From positions 558,001 to 622,000 of the forward strand of contig NZ_AUDL01000004.1 of the NCBI RefSeq assembly GCF_000425445.1: a stretch of DNA of 64,000 bases, in the 5' to 3' direction. Position 1 is the stretch's first letter, and each line of letters opens with the position of its first letter. Source of the stretch: Flavobacterium denitrificans DSM 15936 (GTDB lineage Bacteria; Bacteroidota; Bacteroidia; Flavobacteriales; Flavobacteriaceae). The notes below the pieces were generated by a model. That model did no database searches, had not been told where the DNA came from, and saw only the letters and a list, made by a program, of their open reading frames with translations. Both the position numbers and the translations under genes were made by a program. This document shows positions 40,099 to 50,500 of this stretch, piece by piece.

Positions 40099-43000
40099 AT
40101 GAAGAAAATCCTACTATTCATAACTTTATTTTACGGTTTTTCAAATGTACTCTATTCTCAAGATACACAATCTGAGGATGGAGTTGTTTCGTTTTCGTTG
40201 CCTATCAGAAATTCTTTAAAGTTCAATAGATATATAATCAACCCGACTTTCAGCTTTGTGCGCGAATCAAATCCGTATGTAAGCTTTTATAACAAAAGAC
40301 AATGGGTTTCATTTGATGATGCGCCAAATACGTATTTATTTGGTTATTCTGGTCGTTTCAGAGAGAATGAAGCTTTTGCTTTCGGATTATTTCAACAAAA
40401 TTATGGTGTTTTTACTGTTTTTGGAGGAGTAGCCAACTTTGCTCATAATATCGTTTTGCAAGAGGACAGCAATTTGACATTTGGTCTTAACGTTGGTGCA
40501 TACCAAAGTGGTTTAAACAAAGGTAAAATTGTTTCAAATGATCCAAATCTTCCTATTGACAATATTCAGTCAAATACTTTGCTTACAGTAAATCCAGGAA
40601 TTAACTACGGTACAGCATTTCTTGATTTTGGTTTATCGATCAACAACTTGATTCTGTACAATTTTGGATCTGGAATGGTTAAAGATGATCCAGAAAGAGC
40701 AATAGAATTGCATGCTATGTACACAGGTTATTTAGATAGCTACGGATTTTTTGATAGAAGCAAATTTTCGGGAATTATTAAAACAGAAATCAAACAAGAT
40801 AAAACCGTTTTATCTGGACTTGCTATGATTGCAATTCCGCAAGGAGTTTGGGCACAGGCAGGATACAATACTTTATATGGAGTTTCAGCAGGTTTAGGTG
40901 TCAATATTTCACCAAGCATTGCTATCGAATATAATTACGAAAGAGGTTTTGGCAATTTTACAAATTTGGGAGGTTCTCATGAGTTTGCAATTGCATATAA
41001 GTTCAAAAGTAAAAACTACTATTATGGCGATGATGATGAAGGTTCGCTTATTGATCCTTCAAAACCAAAACCTGTTATGGCTAAAAAAACTGCATCGACT
41101 GCTCCTGTTACAAGGGTAGATGGTGCTGAAAAAGCAAGATTAGCCGCAGAAGCAAAAGCAATCGCTGATGCAGAAGCAAAACAAGCGAGACTTGCAGCTG
41201 CTGAAAAAGCAAAAGCAGATGCTGAAGCAGCAACAAAAGCAAAATTAGAAGCAGATAATAAAGCTAAGGCAGATGCTGAAGCATTGAAACTTAAATTGGC
41301 TGCCGAAGCAAAAGCAAAAGCTGACGCCGCGGCTGCAACAAGAGCACAAACTGCAACAGCAAATAGAGCAGTTGCCGCAACGCAAAAAACACAAGCTCAA
41401 TTAGCAGCAGATAAAGCTAGAGCTGATGCAGAAGCTCGCCGAGTACAATTGGCTGCTGATAATAAAGCACGTGTAGACGCTGCCGCTGCCGCAAGAGCAC
41501 AAGCTGCCGCTAACAAGCCAGCAGCAATTGCAGCAAAAACACCTGCACAATTAGCTGCTGATAAGGCAAAAGCTGATGCAGAAGCAATGAAATTAAAATT
41601 AGCGGCAGATGCAAAAGCAAAAGCTGATGCAGAGGCGGCAAAAGCTAAAACAACTGATGCACCACAAAAAACACCTGCACAATTGGCGGCAGATAAAGCT
41701 AAGGCTGATGCAGAAGCATTAAAAATTAAGTTAGCCGCTGATGCAAAAGCAAAAGCGGACGCAGCAGAAGCGAAGAGAAAAGCCGATGCAAAAGCGAAGG
41801 CAGAAGCAGCAGACTTACAATCGATCTTAGCAGCAGATGCAAAAGCAAAAGCTGATTCAGATGCATATCAAGCAAGGTTAGCCGCTGAAGCGAAGGCAAA
41901 AGCAGCAGCAGAAGCTAAAACAAAAGCAGCGATCGATGCGGCAAATAGAGCAAAAGCTGCGGCGGATCTTAAAGCGAAACAAGCTGCAGAAGCGGCACAA
42001 AAAGAAAAATTAGCCGCGGAAGCAAAAGCAAAAGCCGATGCTGAAGCAAGACAAGCATTAATTGCTGCAGAAGCAAAAGCGAAAGCAGATGCTGAAGCAT
42101 TAAAAATAAAACAAGCTGCTGACAAAGCAAAAGCTGAAGAAGAAGCAAAACAAGCAAAATTAGCAGCCGACGCAAAAGCAAAAGCCGATGCAGAAGCTTT
42201 ACAAGCAAAATTAGCTGCTGACGCGAAGGCTAAGGCTGACGCAGAAGCTCTTCAAGCAAAATTAGCTGCTGAAGCAAAAGCTAAGGCAGATATGGAAGCT
42301 TTACAAGCAAAATTGATTGCTGATGCAAGGGTTAAAGCCGATGCCGAAGCAACTGCTAAAGCGAAAGCCGATGCCGAAGCAAAACAATTAAAAGAAGCAG
42401 AAGAAGCACGTCAAGCAAAATTAGCGGCTGAAACAAAAGCAAAAGCTGATGCTGAAGCTCTTAAAGCGAAACAAGCTGCCGAAGCAAAAGCAAAAGCAGA
42501 TGAAGAAGCTCGTCAAGCACAGTTAGCTGCAGAAGCGAAAGCAAAAGCAGATGCTGAAGCACTTCAAGCGAAACTTGTTGCTGATGCTAAAGCTAAAGCT
42601 GATGCAGAAGCTCTTAAAGCAAAACAAGCAGCTGAAGAAAAAGCTAGAGTGGAGGAAGAAGCTCGTCAAGCAAAATTAGCCGCAGAAGCAAAAGCAAAAG
42701 CTGATGCAGAAGCACTTCAAGCAAAACTTGCAGCTGATGCTAAAGCTAAAGCTGATATGGAGGCGTTACAAGCTAAATTACTTGCAGATGCTAAAGTTAA
42801 AGCCGATGCCGAAGCAACTGCAAAAGCAAAAGCGGATGCCGAAGCAAAACAATTGAAAGAAGCAGAAGAGGCCCGTCAAGCGAAACTTGCTGCTGAAGCA
42901 AAAGCGAAAGCTGACGCAGAGGCTTTACAAGCAAAACAAGCAGCTGAAGCTAAAGCAAAAGCTGATGAAGAAGCACGTCAAGCGAAATTAGCAGCAGACG

Positions 43001-44430
43001 CAAAAGCTAAGGCAGATGCAGAGGCACTTCAAGCGAAACTTGCTGCTGAAGCAAAAGCGAAAGCCGACGCAGAGGCATTACAAGCAAAACAAGCGGCTGA
43101 GGCAAAAGCAAAAGCTGATGAAGAAGCACGTCAAGCAAAATTAGCAGCTGATGCGAAAGCTAAGGCAGATGCAGAAGCTTTAAAATTAAGACTTGCTGCA
43201 GAAGCGAAAGCAAAAGCCGATGCAGAAGCGTTACAAGCGAAACAAGCAGCTGAGGAGAAAGCCAGAATTGAAGAAGAAGCTCATCAAGCGAAATTAGCGG
43301 CAGATGCAAAAGCAAAAGCCGACGCAGAGGCATTAAAATTGAAACTAGCAGCTGACGCAAAAGCTAAAGCCGATGCAGAAGCACTCCAAGTAAAATTAGC
43401 AGCAGACGCAAAAGCAAAAGCAGACGCAGAAGCATTACAAGCGAAACAAGCAGCTGAGGAGAAAGCTAGAATCGAAGAAGAAGCACGCCAAGCAAAATTA
43501 GCGGCAGATGCAAAAGCAAAAGCGGATGCAGAGGCAGCAGCATTAGCAGCGGCAGCTCAGAAAGATGAAGCAGCAAAAGCAATAGATAATTTAACAGAAT
43601 CATTAGAAGCTTCAAGCAAAAATCAAAGTGATTTATTGGCTCAGTTTAATGCAACAGTTGCCAACAAACAAAAAGATTTGAATGACTTGAGAGAGGAAAA
43701 TGATTTAAGTGAAAAAGGAATTTATAGAGAACCAAAACCATTCAAAAGTGTAGCGGCAGAAAATAGTCAGTTAGAAGCTTTGAAAGCAAATATTGCCGAA
43801 GCAAACAGACTTCAAAAAGACGAGATTGCTAAGTTGACGAATTTGTATAACGAAAGACTTAAAAAGGTTCCGAATAAAAATGATGCTTTAAACAAAGCTT
43901 ATCTAGAAAAGATAAATCAGTTGAAAGCAGCTCAGTTAAAAATGGAAACTGACAGTGCAGCATTATTAGCCAATTTAGAGCGTATCAAAGCTGAAACTGA
44001 AATCGAGAAAAAACGTAGAATTAAGCGTGCAGCTTATGAAAATGATCAAGGAAGATATAACCAAGATCTAGCAGCTCTTAAACGTATCAAGGAAACTACT
44101 AAAATTAGCAGTACGCCTTTAACAGCAAGTGATTTTGATTTTGGTGAAGACCAGTCAAATATGCAGATCATCAAGAACATCAAAAATTCTGAAAGTGGAT
44201 ATTACATGATTGTTGCCGTTCATAGCAGTGTTGAGAAGAGAGATGAGTTCCTTACAAAAGCAGTAGCAGCAGGACGCTCAGACATTAATTTCTTCTATAA
44301 TATAGCTACAAGCAAATATTATATCTATTACGAGAAATATGAAGGTTTACAAGAAGCGACTAAAGCATTAGAAGCAAAAGGAAATAAGCCTTACAACGGC
44401 AAAATGGCCATCGTAAAAGTGGAGAATTAA
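40099..44430 (+). CDS. sprD: Gliding motility protein SprD-like: PorP/SprF barrel + long helix + SPOR-like end
   Basis: A 1,443-residue protein. A signal peptide (MKKILLFITLFYGFSNVLYSQ) precedes a PorP/SprF-family outer-membrane domain (about 25-310): VSFSLPIRNSLKFNRYIINP, LFGYSGRFRENEAFAFGLFQ, TVNPGINYGTAFLDFGLSIN and SHEFAIAYKFKSKNYYYG. From about 343 to 1154 it is an Ala/Lys/Glu/Asp repeat of period 17 (AKADAEALQAKLAADAK), predicted as one long helix like TolA. A mixed coiled coil follows (1155-1330), then a SPOR-like C-terminus (about 1359-1443, SESGYYMIVAVHSSVEKRDE; NFFYNIATSKYYIYYEKYEG). The design suggests an outer-membrane anchor reaching through the periplasm toward peptidoglycan or the gliding motor. 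Its stop is 125 bases before sprB. Confidence 0.8.
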   Translation: MKKILLFITLFYGFSNVLYSQDTQSEDGVVSFSLPIRNSLKFNRYIINPTFSFVRESNPYVSFYNKRQWVSFDDAPNTYLFGYSGRFRENEAFAFGLFQQNYGVFTVFGGVANFAHNIVLQEDSNLTFGLNVGAYQSGLNKGKIVSNDPNLPIDNIQSNTLLTVNPGINYGTAFLDFGLSINNLILYNFGSGMVKDDPERAIELHAMYTGYLDSYGFFDRSKFSGIIKTEIKQDKTVLSGLAMIAIPQGVWAQAGYNTLYGVSAGLGVNISPSIAIEYNYERGFGNFTNLGGSHEFAIAYKFKSKNYYYGDDDEGSLIDPSKPKPVMAKKTASTAPVTRVDGAEKARLAAEAKAIADAEAKQARLAAAEKAKADAEAATKAKLEADNKAKADAEALKLKLAAEAKAKADAAAATRAQTATANRAVAATQKTQAQLAADKARADAEARRVQLAADNKARVDAAAAARAQAAANKPAAIAAKTPAQLAADKAKADAEAMKLKLAADAKAKADAEAAKAKTTDAPQKTPAQLAADKAKADAEALKIKLAADAKAKADAAEAKRKADAKAKAEAADLQSILAADAKAKADSDAYQARLAAEAKAKAAAEAKTKAAIDAANRAKAAADLKAKQAAEAAQKEKLAAEAKAKADAEARQALIAAEAKAKADAEALKIKQAADKAKAEEEAKQAKLAADAKAKADAEALQAKLAADAKAKADAEALQAKLAAEAKAKADMEALQAKLIADARVKADAEATAKAKADAEAKQLKEAEEARQAKLAAETKAKADAEALKAKQAAEAKAKADEEARQAQLAAEAKAKADAEALQAKLVADAKAKADAEALKAKQAAEEKARVEEEARQAKLAAEAKAKADAEALQAKLAADAKAKADMEALQAKLLADAKVKADAEATAKAKADAEAKQLKEAEEARQAKLAAEAKAKADAEALQAKQAAEAKAKADEEARQAKLAADAKAKADAEALQAKLAAEAKAKADAEALQAKQAAEAKAKADEEARQAKLAADAKAKADAEALKLRLAAEAKAKADAEALQAKQAAEEKARIEEEAHQAKLAADAKAKADAEALKLKLAADAKAKADAEALQVKLAADAKAKADAEALQAKQAAEEKARIEEEARQAKLAADAKAKADAEAAALAAAAQKDEAAKAIDNLTESLEASSKNQSDLLAQFNATVANKQKDLNDLREENDLSEKGIYREPKPFKSVAAENSQLEALKANIAEANRLQKDEIAKLTNLYNERLKKVPNKNDALNKAYLEKINQLKAAQLKMETDSAALLANLERIKAETEIEKKRRIKRAAYENDQGRYNQDLAALKRIKETTKISSTPLTASDFDFGEDQSNMQIIKNIKNSESGYYMIVAVHSSVEKRDEFLTKAVAAGRSDINFFYNIATSKYYIYYEKYEGLQEATKALEAKGNKPYNGKMAIVKVEN
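41130..43560 (+). repeat. 51-bp (17-residue) Ala/Lys minisatellite inside sprD
   Basis: Dozens of tandem units of about 51 bases encode AKADAEALQAKLAADAK-type 17-mers. A larger 465-bp duplication is visible: the segment ADMEALQAKL followed by ADAEATAKAKADAEAKQL starts at 42289 and again at 42754. Copies use different synonymous Ala, Lys and Asp codons, so protein sequence is far better conserved than DNA. Confidence 0.85.
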
Positions 44431-44449
44431 TAAAGAGATAAATAAGTTA

Positions 44450-44474
44450 AGCACCTTATTTTTTTTAAGGTGCT
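44450..44474 (+). promoter_or_regulatory. Intercistronic hairpin between sprD and sprB
   Basis: AGCACCTTA and TAAGGTGCT form a perfect 9-bp stem around seven T residues. It is followed by CGTTAAAA rather than a T run, so it is a poor terminator and more likely an mRNA-stability or processing element. Confidence 0.6.
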
Positions 44475-44555
44475 CGTTAAAAATAAATAATTTAAAGCGG
44501 CAAAAAATAATCGCTAATGCCCCTTAGAGATTAAAAAGCCACAAAATTAAATACC

Positions 44556-47500
44556 ATGAAAAAACCTACTATTCTAAAAATTGCAATTTTGCTTCTGTTG
44601 TTTTTACAAGCAGATATAGTATTTTCTCAAAATGCGGCGCAAAGTAAAGACTTTGTTAGAGTGTATAATAAACAACTTAGAGGAGATATTCTTACTATTG
44701 GGAATAATATTCTTAATAGAGGTACTAAGAAATCTGACGGTACTTATAGCGTAAGTCCAAATACTGCATACACTGGTACTGATTACAATGGTAATTTTGA
44801 TATGTACTATATCAATGTTGATCCTGTTTCTAATAACACTGATCCGATCTTCAGTTCAAGTAGTGCGACCTTAACTGTTCCAAATTCAAATGCTCCTGGA
44901 GATCCATGTTACAAAGTAGCCTATGCAGCATTATATTGGTCAGGTATTTTAAAGACAAAAAATATGACGGCTGCCGAGGTTGCCAAAAGAAAAGATATCA
45001 ACAAGGTAAAGTTCAAAATCCCTGGTGGTGCTTATCAGGATATTGTTGGAACCTTAATACATGATATTCCAGATCCTACAAATGGAATAAATCCTGATAA
45101 AACGCAAGCTTATGCTTGTTTTGCAGAAGTTACAAATTTATTAAATGCTACAAGCCCTAATGGTAAATATACTGTTGCTAACGTAATCGCGACAGAGGGT
45201 GTAGAACAAACAAATGGTGAAACAGGTCTTTCTGCAGGATGGTCTCTTTTTATTGTATATGAAGATGCTAATTTGGTAACAAAATCAATCTCTACATTTA
45301 ATGGTTTTAAAGCACTTGCAAGTAATCAGGCTCCACTTACTACAACGGTTACAGGTTTTACAACACCTCCTAAAGGTACTGTTAATGCACGATTTGCTTT
45401 TGCAGCTCTTGAAGGCGATAGAGGTTACAGAGGAGATTATCTTTCTATAAACGGAAAAAAAATAACGCCTACTATCAGACCGTTGGTTAACGGAAGTGAT
45501 AATTTCTTTAACAGTACGATAAACAGTTTAAATACAGCTTTTACGGCCAGAGAGCCAAACAGTAGCAATACACTTGGATTCGATGCTGGGGTTATTGATC
45601 TTGATCCTAGTTGGAACGTTATTACAAATAATCAAAGTTCTGCCAATATAACACTGGGAACTAACCAAGATGTTTATATTTATTATTTTACTGCGTTTTC
45701 AGTAGATGTTATTGCGCCAAAGATTGTACTGACTAAAGCGGTGCATGATGCTGACGAAAATGATATGGCCAATCAAAATGTTACTCTAAGCCAGGAATTA
45801 CGATATACTTTACAATTTAAAAATGAAGGAAATGATAGTGCAACCGAATTTACAATTACGGATCAGTTGCCTGTTAATACCAATTTTAATTTTCCTTCAG
45901 ATATTTTAGTATTGCCTACAGGAATGACAAAGCCTACTACAGCGGCAGGTAATCAATATGTTACTTATAATCCGACAACTAGGGTTTTAACATTTAATGT
46001 GCCTAAAGAATTAGTAGAAAAGGGCGATACATCTTGGGAGAAGATTCGTTTTAAAGTTAAAGTGGTAGACGATTGTGCTTCATTGACAGATGCTTGTAAT
46101 AACGTAATTAAAAACACTGCTTACTCAAGTTATCGCGGTAATCCAGCTGCAGGTGGTGGTGGTAATGAAACTTTGTTTGAAGATATGAGTTATGCTTCAA
46201 TTACAGGTTGTAATATTTCACCACAATCTACCAATTTTTTGGTTGGATTGGATGCATGTAAAAATAGAAATGCAGAAATTTGTTTGTCTGAAATGGAACT
46301 TTCTGCAGCCGGAGGCTACACTACTTATAAATGGTCAACAAGCTCAAATTATAATCCAGTTTTAGGAACAAATCAAAAACTTAAAATCACAAAAGCAGAC
46401 ACGTATTATGTATATAGTACGAAGCCAGGTTGTCCTGATTTTGAGCAAATTATTACTGTAACAGATGGAGGTGGAGTAAAAATCAATCCAATTATTAAGT
46501 ATGCAGATAATAAAGATTCAAATGGTAATATCGCCCCTTGTGATATTGATGGAAAACCATTGCCAAAAATATTCCTTTGCGGTGCCAATGATTCTAGACT
46601 TTTTAATTTAGAACTTCCATTAGCAAATGATATAGTCTGGGAAAAAACAAGCTGTGTACGTCCTCCAGTTTCAGAGTTATCTGAGCTATGTGCTGATGAG
46701 AGAGCAAGTTGTACTTGGGTTTCAGCAGGAGCAAATGGTTCTCTATTTACAGCTAGTGAGGCTGGTTATTATAGAGTAACGATTAGTTCAGGAGGCTGTG
46801 TGAACCGCTACTATTTTAATGTTTATAAAAGTGATGTTGCAATCGAAGAAAAACATAAAAACATTTTATGTACCACTCCAGGAAGCATTACTGTAGATAA
46901 ACTTACAGGATATGAATTTAGTCTGACACATGTTTTGCTTGCACCAGCTACCTCTACAACTACTGCTTGGGGAGACGATAACGTTTTTAGCATTACAGAA
47001 GCAGGTAACTATGTTGTGAATTACAGACTTAAAAATGTAAATCCAACCTGTATTTATAAAACGCCACAAATCATAATCACTAATGATGCTTTTGAGGCAG
47101 AAATTGAAAATCCAGATGAAAACCCACTTTGTTATGGTGACAAGGGAAGAATTCAAGTTAGTGCTACCGCTGGATTTACAGGATATTATTTTACACGTTA
47201 TGAAAATGGTGTTAAAGTTGAGGAAGTAGGACCATTTACAGATCGTAAATATGCTTTTGAAAATTTAACTCCAGGAAAATCATATGTAATTGAAGTTTTC
47301 ACTAGAAAAGCAGATAACAGTATTGATTGTTTTTATTCTCTAACGAGAGACATACCTAATCCTGCTTCACAAATAACTGTTACATCTTCCGTAATAAAGT
47401 CTCTTACTACTTGTGAAGAAGGATTATATAGAATTACAGCATCTGGTGGTGGTAGTGGAACTTATTCATTTTTTGTTGACGGTTCAACAACAGCGCAGCC

Positions 47501-50500
47501 TACAGGAGTAAATGATAATACAGACCCTAATTCAATAATTCTTTCAACGCCTACAGCAAAAGAGTACACGATATTAGTACGTGATTCTAAAACGTGTGAG
47601 ACTACATACAAATTTACAGTTCCAGCTAATCCTAAACCAGATTATACGGTTGCTGCTACTAAAATTGTTTGTGCTGATGATAAAGCACAGATTAATGTCA
47701 ACGTGAGTGATGCTCATGGATATACAGTAGAATATAGTTTTGACAATGGTGCTACATTCGGTTCAATTCCTACACTTTTAAACGCAAGCGCTGGAACTTA
47801 TCAAGTAGTTGTTCGATATAAGTTGTCAGATAGTACTGTGTGGTGTTCTGATCCTGCCCAACCCATTACAATTTTACCATCAACAAACACCTTAAAAGCT
47901 TTTGGTGGTGTTGCTGAAATAGCAGGATGTACACTTTCTGGAACAGGTGGAAAATTAAGAATTACTAATGTAACAGGCGGTAAAGCGCCTTATAAATATA
48001 ATTTTCATGGTGGCGATCCTACACAATGGCAAGATGAAGCATGGGAAGATGTTACACCTGGTACTTATATACTTATAGTTAGAGATGATGAAGGTTGTAA
48101 ATATCAATTACCTTATGATGTAATTTTAGATCCAAAACCAGCAGATCCTTCAATTGATCCGCTTGATGTAGTTTATAACTGTAATGGTACAGGAAAAACT
48201 ACAGTAACAGTTAACAATCCTTCAAACGGAAATTATTCTTATGAATATTATTTAGATGGAGTTGCAAATACACCAATAACTAATAATGTTTTTGATAATG
48301 TATTATCGGGCAGTCATAAAGTTACGATTAAATATAAATTAGAAGACGTTAGTACCTATAGTGTTTTATTAAAAGAAGATTTTGGAAATGGTCCTCCAAC
48401 AACAAGTCCTGGTATTGCAGCGGCTTATTGTTTTAATGATCAACATCCAACTATTCATACTTGTCCTAACCCAACAAGATCTGTTGAAGATAATCAATAT
48501 TCTGTTGCAAGTTTCTTCTGGAGAGCTGATACTGCATGGTATCCATTTAAAGACCATACATCAAATGGTACAGTTGCCGATGGAAGATATTTATTAGTAA
48601 ATATTGGTGGCGCTGCGGGTCTTGATGGTGTACTTTATAGTAAACCAATTGCGGACGTTATTCCAAACCAGCCGGTAAAAGTAGATTTGGCTGTTGCCAA
48701 TTTATTAAATCTTGGTCAACCTGGTGGTGCTCCAATTGTTAAATTTCAATTGGTGAATCCTGCTGGTGTAGTTGTTGCTGAAGCTAACACCGGAAAAATA
48801 GCTGAGGATCCATATGATCCAAACAGAACAAAATGGATTGAAATTCCAACAATCTCTTTGAATCCAGGACCAAATACAAACCTGACATTTGTTGTTCGCT
48901 CAGGAAGTACAGTGTATGGAGGAAATGATTTGTTAATTGATGATATTTCAGTTTATCAATTGCCAAAAACATGTTTACAAGAGAAAGAAATTAGTTTTGA
49001 TGTTGGCACAGATAAAGCATTTACAGTTTTAGAACCAGTAATCAAAGATGTTGACTGTAACGGTGGAGATACAGGTTCTATAACCATTACAGCTCAAAAT
49101 TTTAACGGAAGTTTCTACTATTCTATCAATGGAGGAAATTTAGAAAGTTCAACGACATCTCCAGTTATTATTGATAAATTGATTGCAGGAAATTATTCTG
49201 TGGTTGTTCAAAGTGACGTAGCAGGAACTTGTTTTAAATCATTTAATAAAACAGTTGGTACTCCTACAGCAGTAACTGTTAAGGCAACTGTAACCACACA
49301 ACCAACATGTACTTCTTTAGCTACAATTACTGCTGAAGCAGAGGGCGGAACAGGACCTTATACTTATTCATTATTAGGACCAGGAAATGCAATAATTGTA
49401 GATTTTCCACATGGACCGGTATTTACTGGTGTTAGAACGGGAACTTACACTGTTATTGCTAAAGATTTAAAAGGATGTCCATCAGGAGTTTCTACAGCAG
49501 TAGTTGTTAATGATGCAACACCTCCTACGGCAAGTTTGGGTGCGTCAGATTTATGTTTTGATGCTAATAAAGCAACTATTGTTATTACGGCATCTGGTAC
49601 TGGAACTTTGACATATAGTTTAGATGGCCAGGCTGCAGTAACAAATAATACTTTTACGAATGTAGGGGTAGGAAATCATACTGTAGTGGTTACAGATAGT
49701 AATAATTGTACTGCTACTGTAAAAGATATTATTGTTGCAGCCGAATTAAAAGGTAAGCCAGAAGTAACAAAAACATTAGATTGTAATACAACAGGTGCGA
49801 CTATTAAAGTTGATATCGAAGGCGGTACCGCTCCATTTACATATAAATACAAACTGGGAGCATCAGGAACATATAGCGGAAGTATTGCTGTTACAGGAAC
49901 TACATTTAATTATGCAGCACCGGCATCAGGTACCTACTATTTTGAAATTTCAGATGCTAATAGCCCGACTTCTTGTAAAGTAGAAGTTTCCGCTACTATT
50001 GATGCGATTAGCAATCCTACTGCTAATGCAACACCGGTTCAAGTATCATGTAATGGTGGTTCAAATGGAGAGGTAACTCTTTCAGGTTCAGGTGGTTCAG
50101 GTGGTTATTCTTATAGTTTCAATAATAGTGGTTTTACAAGTACAGTTAAATATACAGGTTTAAAAGCAGGAATTGCTTATCCGTTCCAGGTGATGGACAA
50201 CAAGGGATGTAAATCTACACCAGGCTCAATTACTTTAACAGAGCCAACAGTAGTTCAAGGAACTATTAAAGCAACTGAAATTACATGTGGTCCTACTGGA
50301 ACAGTTTCAGCGGTAGTTACAGTAACTGCAGCAGGAGGATCTGGTGATTACCAATATAGTTTTAACGGAACTTCAAACTTTACAACTACTAATACTTATA
50401 CGTACCCAACATTAGTTGCTGGTACAGTTACGGCTTATATTAGAGACAAAAATAATTGCCAAATTGGACCATTATCAATTAATATTGAAGGGTTAGAGCA

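Noticed and set aside
41868..43360. Leu/Ala-rich antisense frames in the sprD repeat
   Set aside because: GCA/GCT-rich repeats read in reverse give Leu/Ala-rich strings without stops; they look like membrane proteins only by composition.
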